NCBI GenBank assembly: GCA_003520105.1
Contig: DOVL01000089.1
Coordinates: 1-8,003 of the forward strand
From: Lachnospiraceae bacterium
GTDB taxonomy: Bacteria > Bacillota > Clostridia > Lachnospirales > Lachnospiraceae
Direction of reading: 5' to 3'
Length of the DNA: 8,003 bases
The notes beneath the pieces were generated by a model that was not told the DNA's origin, did not search any database, and was given only the letters and a program-made list of their open reading frames with translations. Each line of letters starts with the position of its first letter. Within the stretch, counting starts at the first letter, position 1. Both the position numbers and the translations under genes were made by a program. Shown piece by piece: positions 1 through 5,551 of this stretch.

Positions 1-167
1 AGATCACACCGGAGCAGTACGAAAACCGGATGATCCTGCGCAATGCCATGATGGCCCACGGCTTCAAGCCGCTGGCCGAGGAGTGGTGGCATTTCACACT
101 GGAAAACGAGCCATATCCGGACACTTATTTCACTTTTCCGATCAACAGCGAATCGCTGGAGCAGTAA
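1..167 (+). CDS. D-alanyl-D-alanine dipeptidase (VanX/DdpX-like, peptidase M15D), C-terminal end
   Basis: Only the last 54 residues are visible; the start lies left of the window. The reading frame begins at base 3 and ends with TAA at 165-167. The fragment contains GFKPLAEEWWHF, whose EWWH (fragment residues 27-30) matches the VanX active site: the Glu is the catalytic base and the His a zinc ligand in that family. The tail EPYPDTYFTFPI is also typical of these dipeptidases. Family members hydrolyse D-Ala-D-Ala, either in glycopeptide resistance or in cell-wall dipeptide recycling. No vanH, vanA, vanR or vanS homologue is in view, so resistance cannot be inferred. Base composition and codon choice (many GCC, CTG, GGC, AAG codons) are visibly GC-richer than in the genes to the right, suggesting a compositional boundary just after this gene. 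Confidence 0.85.
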   Translation, partial: ITPEQYENRMILRNAMMAHGFKPLAEEWWHFTLENEPYPDTYFTFPINSESLEQ

Positions 168-232
168 GTTAAAAGGGGCATTCAGATCAATGTCATTAAG
201 TTAACATTGGTCGTCTGATCGGAGGTTTTAAC
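168..232. terminator. Inverted repeat between convergent genes, possible bidirectional terminator
   Basis: The 79-base gap between two converging stop codons is filled by nested inverted repeats. GTTAAAA (168-174) pairs with TTTTAAC (226-232), TCAGA (182-186) with TCTGA (214-218), and CAATGT (188-193) with ACATTG (204-209). The inner loop is 194-203, and an asymmetric internal loop separates the two inner stems. The flanking A4 and T4 runs and the convergent position fit a bidirectional terminator. The stem is AT-rich and interrupted, so strength is uncertain. A mobile-element junction is an alternative reading. Confidence 0.4.
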
Positions 233-246
233 GTTTAGTCTGTATT

Positions 247-1533
247 TTATTTTTGATCATCGATGTCACAGTTGAAATGTGCCTCCTCGGTCAGGTCATC
301 GATGTCTGCACGTTCCACATGCAGAACACCGTTCTCGTAGCCTCTCTCGAAGAGGAGACAGTCTGTGAGACTGAGGTTGAGGATGGTTGCCGAACGTACA
401 TCTGCTTTGGTTGAGATGTAATCAGCGGTTTCGACATCCGTTCCGCCGAGGTAGAGGAGATGGTCGCAGTTGTTGATGATTGTCATTGCTTTCGAGTGGG
501 AGTAGAGGCTCTCAAGCTGAGAGATGCTTTGGAGGATAAGACTCACGCTGATCTCTCTGGATCTGATGACCGAGATGATCTTGTCGAAGTTTGGAATCAT
601 GGTGCCTGCGGCAAAGTCGTCAAATATGATTCTCACCGGTACCTTCAGGTGACTGTCGGGAGAACTGTCAGCTGTAAGTATAAGCTGATGGAGCGCCTGA
701 CTGTAAAATATATTTACAAGTGAATCCCTTGAGTGGTCCGTGTCAGAAATATTCAGGAATAATGCAGTTTTTCTGTTTCCCATTTCGCGGAACGAGAAGC
801 CGGTCCTTTTGAAGAAAATCTTTCCGGTCTGGATTCCGTCGAAACAGGAGAGGGCCTGGGCGACAAATTGCCTTATGCAGGCTGCTGTCCTGTCGGCCTT
901 CCATATATTTTTGTACATTGCAAATCTTGAAGCTGCAAAGCTCTCGGGATCGAGTGCTTCAAGCTCACTGAAAAGCTTGGAATATATGTCCGGATCCCAG
1001 GCCTTGAAGAGTTCAATGACCGTTCCGAAGTGGTGAGAATCAGCAGGGGTTGCCTCAAATGTATATGCGATAAGGCTCTCAAGCACGATTCGGGCCGAAT
1101 CCGTCCAGAAAGGGTCGATGGAAGCTTCCGGAGTCGGGAGAAGCATTCCTGCAAGGGTGCGTATGTCGTTTTCGTTGTAACGTCTCGAGCTTTGGTCATA
1201 GCGTATGAAATCCATAGGATTATAGGCTGCGGAGTCCTTGCCCTGCACAAGGTCCAGCTTGATGACCTTGTAGCCTCTGGCGGAGAGGGCTGAACTGTAT
1301 TTGTCATAAAGGTTACCCTTGGTATCGGAAATGATCATGCTTTCCGTTGATTCGGCGAGGAGGGGCATTACGTAGCCCCTTGTCTTGCCGGAACCGGTCG
1401 GGCCAACGATCATGTCGTTGTTGTTGAGACCGGTCTTCCGGGTGTCATTAGATACACGGACATGCCTTGCAAGCAGTCGCTTGTCTCTTTTCTCAAGTTT
1501 AATTGTTGGATTTGAAGTTGTTTTGTTGGCCAT
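247..1533 (-). CDS. Short VirD4/TraG-type coupling ATPase lacking a membrane anchor
   Basis: A 428-aa P-loop ATPase of the type IV coupling protein family, whose members bring DNA (or protein) substrates to conjugation channels. Walker A is GPTGSGKT (residues 44-51). A DPFWTDSA motif (140-147) is typical of VirD4/TraG. Walker B is RIIFDDFA (301-308), followed by the family hallmark IRSREIS and LQSISQLESLY (323-344). Walker B reads Asp-Asp where Asp-Glu is usual. Classical VirD4 proteins are about 550-650 aa with two N-terminal transmembrane helices. Here the P-loop starts 44 residues from the N-terminus and no hydrophobic segment precedes it, so the protein is probably soluble or relies on a partner for membrane contact. 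The start is fixed by CGAAAGGAGA at 1550-1541, 7 nt upstream. It is the last gene of the leftward operon, 85 nt after the clpP-like gene. Conjugation or mobilisation is the likely role by homology; no relaxase or channel gene is in view. Confidence 0.85.
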   Translation of the reverse strand: MANKTTSNPTIKLEKRDKRLLARHVRVSNDTRKTGLNNNDMIVGPTGSGKTRGYVMPLLAESTESMIISDTKGNLYDKYSSALSARGYKVIKLDLVQGKDSAAYNPMDFIRYDQSSRRYNENDIRTLAGMLLPTPEASIDPFWTDSARIVLESLIAYTFEATPADSHHFGTVIELFKAWDPDIYSKLFSELEALDPESFAASRFAMYKNIWKADRTAACIRQFVAQALSCFDGIQTGKIFFKRTGFSFREMGNRKTALFLNISDTDHSRDSLVNIFYSQALHQLILTADSSPDSHLKVPVRIIFDDFAAGTMIPNFDKIISVIRSREISVSLILQSISQLESLYSHSKAMTIINNCDHLLYLGGTDVETADYISTKADVRSATILNLSLTDCLLFERGYENGVLHVERADIDDLTEEAHFNCDIDDQK

Positions 1534-1565
1534 ATGCTGGTCTCCTTTCGTGAAATAAACTGTTT

Positions 1566-1596
1566 ATCTTCACCCGGGTGTACCACGGATGAAGAT
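1566..1596 (-). other. Stem-loop in the clpP-virD4 intercistronic gap
   Basis: On the transcribed (minus) strand ATCTTCATCCG pairs with CGGGTGAAGAT, giving an 11-bp stem (one G-U pair) around a 9-nt loop. No T run follows, so it is not a standard terminator. It sits about 15 nt upstream of the virD4-like ribosome binding site and could set the ratio of the two products by mRNA processing or stabilisation. The structure is seen in the sequence; the role is inferred. Confidence 0.45.
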
Positions 1597-1618
1597 GTGT
1601 CGCTTGTGCCTGTTGCTG

Positions 1619-2212
1619 TTATAGCAGCGTTGAAATACTCTCAACGATACCGGTTGCTATGCCGTATTCAACAGCCTGATTTGCTGTGAACCAGGTTTCC
1701 TGGGCTGTTTTCTGGTTGACGTCATTGATTGGTTTTCCGCTCCTCTCGGAGATGATTCCCGAGAGCCTCTCCCTGAAAACGAGGAGTGTTTCCAGTCGTT
1801 CCTTAACATCGTTGGTTTTAGTCAGTCCTTCTTCAAAATATGCTGACGGGTCGTGAATCATCAGCAGTGAATCCGGAAGCATCAGCCTTGTGTCTGCCGA
1901 GAGGAAGAGGATGGAGGCCATGCTCGCCGCAGTTCCGATGTTAATGGTTTTGACCGGTGAGCGGAGCATTCTGATAACGTTGTAGAGGCAGAGACCGGCA
2001 TTGATATTTCCACCGAGTGACGAGATGAAGAGTTTGATCGGTTTTCCGGGAGCAATCTGGTCAAGATAAAGGAAGTTCTTGATAAGCTCCGCAACTGACT
2101 GCTGATTTACCTCTTCCGTGAGGAATAGGGATCTTTTGTTGAAGAAATGGTCTTCAACTGGATAACAGTCACCGCCGTTTTTGGTTTCTCTGATTACATT
2201 TACCATTCTCAT
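1619..2212 (-). CDS. clpP: ClpP-like serine protease (S14 family), mobile-element type
   Basis: A 197-aa protein of normal ClpP length. The nucleophile is Ser97 in GTAASMAS (canonical GQAASMG), the catalytic His is His120 in LLMIHDPS, and the oxyanion/strand motif is ISSLGGNINAG (64-73, canonical INSPGGSVTAG). The C-terminal region ETWFTANQAVEYGIATGIV aligns with DRFLSAPEAVEYGLVDSIL of E. coli ClpP. This places Glu172 where the catalytic Asp normally is, a form I associate with phage and element ClpP-like proteases. ClpP rings degrade proteins handed over by a Clp ATPase; no Clp ATPase is in the window, so a host ClpX/ClpC or ATP-independent maturation is possible. The start at 2212 has CGAAAGGAGA 7 nt upstream. 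Its ATG overlaps the TGA of the preceding 117-aa gene (ATGA), indicating translational coupling. The next ATG (residue 3) is too far from the ribosome site. Confidence 0.85.
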   Translation of the reverse strand: MRMVNVIRETKNGGDCYPVEDHFFNKRSLFLTEEVNQQSVAELIKNFLYLDQIAPGKPIKLFISSLGGNINAGLCLYNVIRMLRSPVKTINIGTAASMASILFLSADTRLMLPDSLLMIHDPSAYFEEGLTKTNDVKERLETLLVFRERLSGIISERSGKPINDVNQKTAQETWFTANQAVEYGIATGIVESISTLL

Positions 2213-2562
2213 GCATGTTTCTCCTTTCGTTTCTTGTCTGCAAGATAAAAAATGTCGTAGATGAAGAATTTAGCAATCATCCGAGCCTCTCTTGGAAGAG
2301 TTCCGGCTGTGCTGAAGATGGAGCTGATTACATCCAGAGCATTGTAGTCGTCGCTGTAACCATCCATATTTATTTTTGCGTAGTTTATTACCAGAGGAAG
2401 GATAACCTGAGTGCTGTTGATTCCCAGAGTCTTATCGACGGCCGGGAAGAAATCCCTGAGCGGAATCGTGAAGATGAAGTAATAATCCTCCATGGTCTTC
2501 ATAAATAAGTGCCTTCCGAGAAGATCGTGGATATCTCGTTTTTTAACGGTTGATCTGGACAT
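2209..2562 (-). CDS. Hypothetical protein, 117 aa, coupled to the clpP-like gene
   Basis: I do not recognise this protein. It has a basic N-terminus (MSRSTVKKRD), a mixed hydrophobic middle (DYYFIFTIPLRDFF, then TQVILPLVINYAKI), and a basic lysine-rich tail (DKKRKEKHA). The hydrophobic stretches are short and broken by charged residues, so membrane insertion is unlikely and a small globular protein is more plausible. The gene is supported by the identical CGAAAGGAGA ribosome site at 2578-2569, 6 nt before the ATG. Its stop codon overlaps the clpP-like start by 4 nt, and it lies between two other genes with the same ribosome site. Coupling suggests that its product is needed together with the protease, as an adaptor, inhibitor or substrate, but this is inference only. 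Confidence 0.7.
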   Translation of the reverse strand: MSRSTVKKRDIHDLLGRHLFMKTMEDYYFIFTIPLRDFFPAVDKTLGINSTQVILPLVINYAKINMDGYSDDYNALDVISSIFSTAGTLPREARMIAKFFIYDIFYLADKKRKEKHA

Positions 2563-2630
2563 AGCGTTTCTCCTTTCGCTTAATCTTTAAAGTTCTCGTT
2601 GTGTTTAACTTCTGTGTTTTTTGGATCGTA

Positions 2631-2909
2631 CTACATCATCTTCTCATAGCGCAGATAGTTGAGCGCTTTTTCGTAAAACACATAGAGGTCACTCCAGCAT
2701 TCTGATGATTCCTCCAGGATAGAGCTGATGTCATCCAGATAGGTGTCGTTATAGCGAGGAGCGCCCGGTGATGCGAGGATATGCCCGACATTCATGGATG
2801 CTATACGCTGAAGGAAGATCAGCAGTGAATCTTCATATATCATCTTCCCTTTGCTTGCATCGCTCAGAATCTCTTTGATGGAGCGTTTTGGTATCTCTTT
2901 CTGTAGCAT
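2631..2909 (-). CDS. Hypothetical protein, 92 aa, first gene of the leftward operon
   Basis: No family recognised. The open frame extends upstream to 3095, but the start at 2909 (MLQKEIPKRSIKEIL) is chosen because CGAAAGGAGA lies 7 nt before it, exactly as in the three downstream genes. The longer version would also cross both divergent promoters. The product has a basic N-terminal stretch (residues 4-22), then a helix-prone, mildly acidic body with SSILEESSECWSDLYVFYEKALNYL near the C-terminus. There is no signal peptide or clear membrane segment. It is followed after 68 nt by the 117-aa gene, and the gap shows no clear promoter or terminator, so the four leftward genes are probably co-transcribed. 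Its position as first gene next to the shared control region would suit a small regulator, but no helix-turn-helix is evident. Confidence 0.65.
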   Translation of the reverse strand: MLQKEIPKRSIKEILSDASKGKMIYEDSLLIFLQRIASMNVGHILASPGAPRYNDTYLDDISSILEESSECWSDLYVFYEKALNYLRYEKMM

Positions 2910-2916
2910 GGCTAAG

Positions 2917-2926
2917 TCTCCTTTCG
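2917..2926 (-). promoter_or_regulatory. Extended ribosome binding site that fixes the 92-aa start (one of four identical copies)
   Basis: CGAAAGGAGA on the minus strand. Exact copies lie at 2569-2578 (117-aa gene), 2220-2229 (clpP-like) and 1541-1550 (virD4-like), each 6-7 nt before its ATG. The AAGGAG core is an ordinary Shine-Dalgarno sequence; the invariant flanking CGA and final A go beyond it. It decides the start of the 92-aa gene at 2909 over the upstream ATG at 3095. Confidence 0.75.
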
Positions 2927-2943
2927 ATTTATTTGCTACGCTT

Positions 2944-2971
2944 ATTATAAAACGGAGAGAGTAAATATCGG
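2944..2971 (-). promoter_or_regulatory. Candidate leftward promoter for the 92-aa/117-aa/clpP/virD4 operon
   Basis: A perfect TATAAT lies on the minus strand at 2949-2944, with a predicted start near 2937, about 28 nt before the first gene. The best -35 is poor (CCGATA at 2971-2966, 16-nt spacer, 3 of 6 consensus), so the promoter may be weak or activator-dependent. Confidence 0.4.
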
Positions 2972-2991
2972 GTAGAATCAACCTGATAAAA

Positions 2992-3020
2992 TTGACTGTA
3001 GATGAATAATTCTTTATAAT
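2992..3020 (+). promoter_or_regulatory. Strong sigma-A promoter for the rightward three-gene operon
   Basis: TTGACT (2992-2997), 17-nt spacer, TATAAT (3015-3020): eleven of twelve consensus positions with ideal spacing. Transcription should start near 3027, leaving a leader of about 146 nt before the start codon at 3173. It is back to back with the leftward candidate promoter about 45 bases away, so one regulator could control both operons. Confidence 0.8.
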
Positions 3021-3065
3021 ATAGTGTAAGTGTATGGTAAGAATATTAATTGAATCGTCTGTCAG

Positions 3066-3155
3066 ATCAGATGGCTTAGTATGGGAGAAGATCATAGATC
3101 AGTTTGCTATATGAGGCAGCTTGGTATAGGAGATGAACATAGATTAGTATGTTCA
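3066..3155 (+). repeat. Imperfect 45-bp tandem direct repeat in the operon leader
   Basis: Copies 3066-3110 and 3111-3155 match at 32 of 45 positions by eye. The best part runs from GGCTTAGTATGGGAGA to CATAGATCAGT in copy one. In the frame that is open from 3054 to 3260, the copies read IRWLSMGEDHRSVCY and MRQLGIGDEHRLVCS, and 8 of 13 differences fall in third codon positions. No ribosome binding site is visible before the in-frame ATGs at 3081 or 3111. It may be a decayed or leader coding repeat, or a duplicated regulatory site. Confidence 0.55.
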
Positions 3156-3156
3156 A

Positions 3157-3167
3157 CGAAAGGGAGG
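3157..3167 (+). promoter_or_regulatory. Ribosome binding site that fixes the start of the 345-aa gene
   Basis: CGAAAGGGAGG ends 5 nt before ATG 3173. It resembles the CGAAAGGAGA sites of the leftward genes. The in-frame ATG at 3149 lies upstream of this site and would translate through it, so 3173 is preferred. An ATG at 3168 is out of frame. Confidence 0.75.
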
Positions 3168-3172
3168 ATGAG

Positions 3173-4210
3173 ATGGATAAAAAATCAGAGAATAATAAAA
3201 ATACAGATAAACGAAAGAATGATAATGAAACAAGATACAGGGAACGTTTCAGACTTATAGAAATGAATGAACTGCTGGATAGTTTTTCGGCTACATGCTT
3301 CGGAAGGAATGAGGACATTAGGCCGGTTATCCTTACAGAAAAGGGGAAGATTTCCAAGGTTAAACTGAACAGGTTTACGGAAGAACTGACCGCATGCGCG
3401 GATGAATATACATCTATTTTAAGAGGCACGGGACTTACGGATGAAGAGAGAGAACTGGTTGGCAGGATCATATTTATCTCTGTCATCGTTGCAGGAACGG
3501 GTTATGGTTTTTCTCCGAGCGATGGTGATTATAGCTGGGAGCCTTTCTCAAGAAAAATATCTTTTGAGGATATAAACCAGCTTCTGAGGGTAAGTGCACC
3601 ATACATGTCAGTGGAGGATATGTTCTTCTTTATCAATCAGACGCTTTCACTTCTGGGAGAGAAGATGTATGTGAATGACTTGGCAGGAGAAAGTGTTCAT
3701 AGACCGGAGGCGCATGATAATTCTACGGAATCTGAAGAGGAGGCGCCTTCTGATAACATTGGGAGAGTTAGGGACAAGAAGAATGTGATACGTCTCCGTG
3801 ACGACCGCATGTTTGCCGAACTTCAAAGAGCGGAAGATGAATATGCCGAAGACGAAGAGCTTTACGCTAAGATGGAAGAAGAGATGCTTAAGGACTACGA
3901 GAAAAACAGGATTCCCGAATGGGTGGAGCAGAAACAGGTGGATGAGCTGGCAGAACTTATGAAGCACTACAATGATGTGTTTCCGATGAAGGAGGAGTTT
4001 CTGGAGGCCTGCAGATATTATGGAAAGAATGTTTTTGATGTGTGTCCGGATAATATCGATAGAGTATTTGAGTCAGCAATCAATCTCTATCTTATAAGAA
4101 CAGGTTTGTCACCGCTTGCGGATCAGATTGAATTCCGTCATATTCATGCGGAGGTTTCGGTTGCGGAGAGCAGGATAGAGAGAAAGGTATGGAGAAACAG
4201 GAGGGGTTAG
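3173..4210 (+). CDS. Hypothetical acidic protein, 345 aa, first gene of the rightward operon
   Basis: Function not recognised. The start at 3173 is set by the ribosome site at 3157-3167. Visible regions are: a highly charged, probably disordered N-terminus (residues 1-28, rich in Lys, Asn, Asp); a folded, mostly helical domain (about 29-170) with one hydrophobic stretch (IIFISVIVAGTGYGF, 99-113), too short and polar-flanked for a confident membrane helix; an acidic linker (about 171-195, with ESEEEAPSD); a strongly acidic helical or coiled-coil segment (about 212-260, repeated E/D-rich YAEDEELYAKMEEEM); and a C-terminal domain (about 262-345) ending in a basic tail (RKVWRNRRG). There is no signal peptide and no catalytic motif I can name. 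Its stop codon directly abuts the next ATG, with AGGAGGGG embedded in its last codons, so the two genes are translationally coupled and their products may form a complex. It could be a scaffold or adaptor, but that is inference. Confidence 0.8.
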   Translation: MDKKSENNKNTDKRKNDNETRYRERFRLIEMNELLDSFSATCFGRNEDIRPVILTEKGKISKVKLNRFTEELTACADEYTSILRGTGLTDEERELVGRIIFISVIVAGTGYGFSPSDGDYSWEPFSRKISFEDINQLLRVSAPYMSVEDMFFFINQTLSLLGEKMYVNDLAGESVHRPEAHDNSTESEEEAPSDNIGRVRDKKNVIRLRDDRMFAELQRAEDEYAEDEELYAKMEEEMLKDYEKNRIPEWVEQKQVDELAELMKHYNDVFPMKEEFLEACRYYGKNVFDVCPDNIDRVFESAINLYLIRTGLSPLADQIEFRHIHAEVSVAESRIERKVWRNRRG

Positions 4211-5551
4211 ATGAGTTTGATCAGAGAAATATATGACAGACTCTTTCTGGAATACATGAATTCGCTGGATGATCCGGGGAGAGACTGGGATGATAACCCT
4301 GCTGAGAAGAGTGTAATTTATACGTATTTTCTGGAGACGAGGCTGCTTCCGGCAGGACTGGGACAGAAGCTGTATGTGGCTGAAGATAAGGATGAAAGAG
4401 AACTGAATAAGCTTTATTCGGTGTGGAATAACGGCGGAATAAAGAAGCAGGGAAGAGCCGGAATAACTCCCGGAATGCTTATGGCGGGCTATAATCGGGT
4501 GATTTCAGTGTCACCAAAAGTAAGTGACAGCGAGAAGCAGTCATATTTAAGGCTTCTGTTTGAATATATGTGTGAAGATCCTGCCAGGTACAGGAAAGGG
4601 CACATGTTTTCTTCGGAGGGCGAAGCGGGCACGAAGATGCTTTATATCAGTGGAATCCGTGCACTGCTGGAGCTATCAGGTAAGAGCTTTGCAGAAATAG
4701 ATGAGGAGACCATCCTTGAAGTCAGAAAGGTATTTGAAGAAATACTGGATAAGCTCAGAACCGGAGAATCGAAGGTTTTGAAAAGAGCACTTAAGTTTTC
4801 GGAAGAAACATTGAAGACTATAATCGATCGTGTACTGCGAGCATCGCTGCATGAAACGATTAGAGGTTTCTTCAAGGATATGGGCTACTCTATTTCTGAG
4901 AAGGACAAGAAGGCGGACTTTCACAAGAGAAAAGTCAACAAGACGGTTGATCTTCTGGAAACCTGTGCGGAAAGGATGGAGCTCAGCATTAGCGACCAGA
5001 GTGGATCTGAAAGGTATGATCCCGAGGATTGCGACAGATTGCTGGAGATTGTTAATCATATGGGTAAGGAGAAAGGCTTCGAGAAAGGGTTGGTGCCGCT
5101 ATCGATTTCGGCTTACGGACATATGCTGTGTATCTTGGGCAGGGAGCATTTTCTGACAGATGATTTCTCAAGAAACAAAAGAATGCTTGCGGAAAAGGCA
5201 GAAAACGATTATTGTTATGGTGTAATACTTCCGTATTATGAATATGATAACGAGCCGGATGAAAAGTGCTTTGCGCTTCGGAATGAAATAGTTACATCTT
5301 ATAACGAGCTGTCAACATACACGGATGCGTTTATAGTATTTGAAGGCTTTGAGGAAGAGGCTATGGAGGTAGTAGCTGGAAATAACCATGGGTTGTTCGA
5401 CTCGGCAGGGATGCCAGACGATATGATCCCTGAAATCTTCGGAAAGTATTTCGGCAGAAATATGACAAGAGATGAAGAAGTACAGAGGACGTTCTCGCTT
5501 GAGAAGGACATGCTTTACACCAAGGAAGAGGAGTATTTATGGAAAAAGTGA
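4211..5551 (+). CDS. Hypothetical helical protein, 446 aa, second gene of the rightward operon
   Basis: No family recognised. The ATG immediately follows the TAG of the upstream gene, with AGGAGGGG (4199-4206) as ribosome site. The protein appears cytoplasmic and mostly alpha-helical, with no signal peptide or membrane segment. The N-terminal part (1-130) contains TRLLPAGLGQKLYV and VWNNGGIKKQGRAGITPGML. A long charged helical region follows (about 140-255, including EETILEVRKVFEEIL and KFSEETLKTIIDRVL). The C-terminal half (about 270-446) has a cysteine-containing CYGVILPYYEY stretch and the more hydrophobic TDAFIVFEGFEEEAMEVVAG. No P-loop, nuclease or transferase signature was found by eye. 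The last 13 bases overlap the start of the DUF3737 gene, whose ribosome site AAGAGGAG (5526-5533) lies inside this gene. This supports one operon. Confidence 0.8.
   Translation: MSLIREIYDRLFLEYMNSLDDPGRDWDDNPAEKSVIYTYFLETRLLPAGLGQKLYVAEDKDERELNKLYSVWNNGGIKKQGRAGITPGMLMAGYNRVISVSPKVSDSEKQSYLRLLFEYMCEDPARYRKGHMFSSEGEAGTKMLYISGIRALLELSGKSFAEIDEETILEVRKVFEEILDKLRTGESKVLKRALKFSEETLKTIIDRVLRASLHETIRGFFKDMGYSISEKDKKADFHKRKVNKTVDLLETCAERMELSISDQSGSERYDPEDCDRLLEIVNHMGKEKGFEKGLVPLSISAYGHMLCILGREHFLTDDFSRNKRMLAEKAENDYCYGVILPYYEYDNEPDEKCFALRNEIVTSYNELSTYTDAFIVFEGFEEEAMEVVAGNNHGLFDSAGMPDDMIPEIFGKYFGRNMTRDEEVQRTFSLEKDMLYTKEEEYLWKK

Noticed and set aside
1..167. A vancomycin resistance cluster.
   Set aside because: Only a VanX-like C-terminus is present; such dipeptidases are common outside resistance clusters and no other van gene is visible.
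460..1307. Several open frames of 87-144 codons opposite to or out of frame with the virD4-like gene.
   Set aside because: They lack ribosome sites and known motifs, and overlap a gene with clear Walker A, Walker B and family motifs; they are shadow frames.
247..2212. The idea that the VirD4-type ATPase is the unfoldase partner of the ClpP-like protease.
   Set aside because: No IGF/LGF-type ClpP docking loop is evident in the ATPase, and the family motifs point to DNA transfer; host Clp ATPases are the simpler partners.
3021..3065. A possible third, degenerate copy of the 45-bp leader repeat (TATGG followed by weak similarity).
   Set aside because: The match is poor outside five bases, and the corresponding frame has a stop at 3051-3053.
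2631..3095. A longer 154-aa version of the 92-aa protein starting at 3095.
   Set aside because: It would run through both divergent promoters and has no ribosome site at its start, whereas ATG 2909 has the conserved CGAAAGGAGA 7 nt upstream.
3034..3114. A 26-codon frame in the leader starting just after the predicted transcription start.
   Set aside because: There is no ribosome site before its ATG and it is out of frame with the codon-like pattern of the repeat, so chance is the simpler explanation.
3149..3172. An upstream in-frame start for the 345-aa gene at 3149.
   Set aside because: It lies before the strong ribosome site at 3157-3167, which would then be coding; ATG 3173 is ideally spaced.
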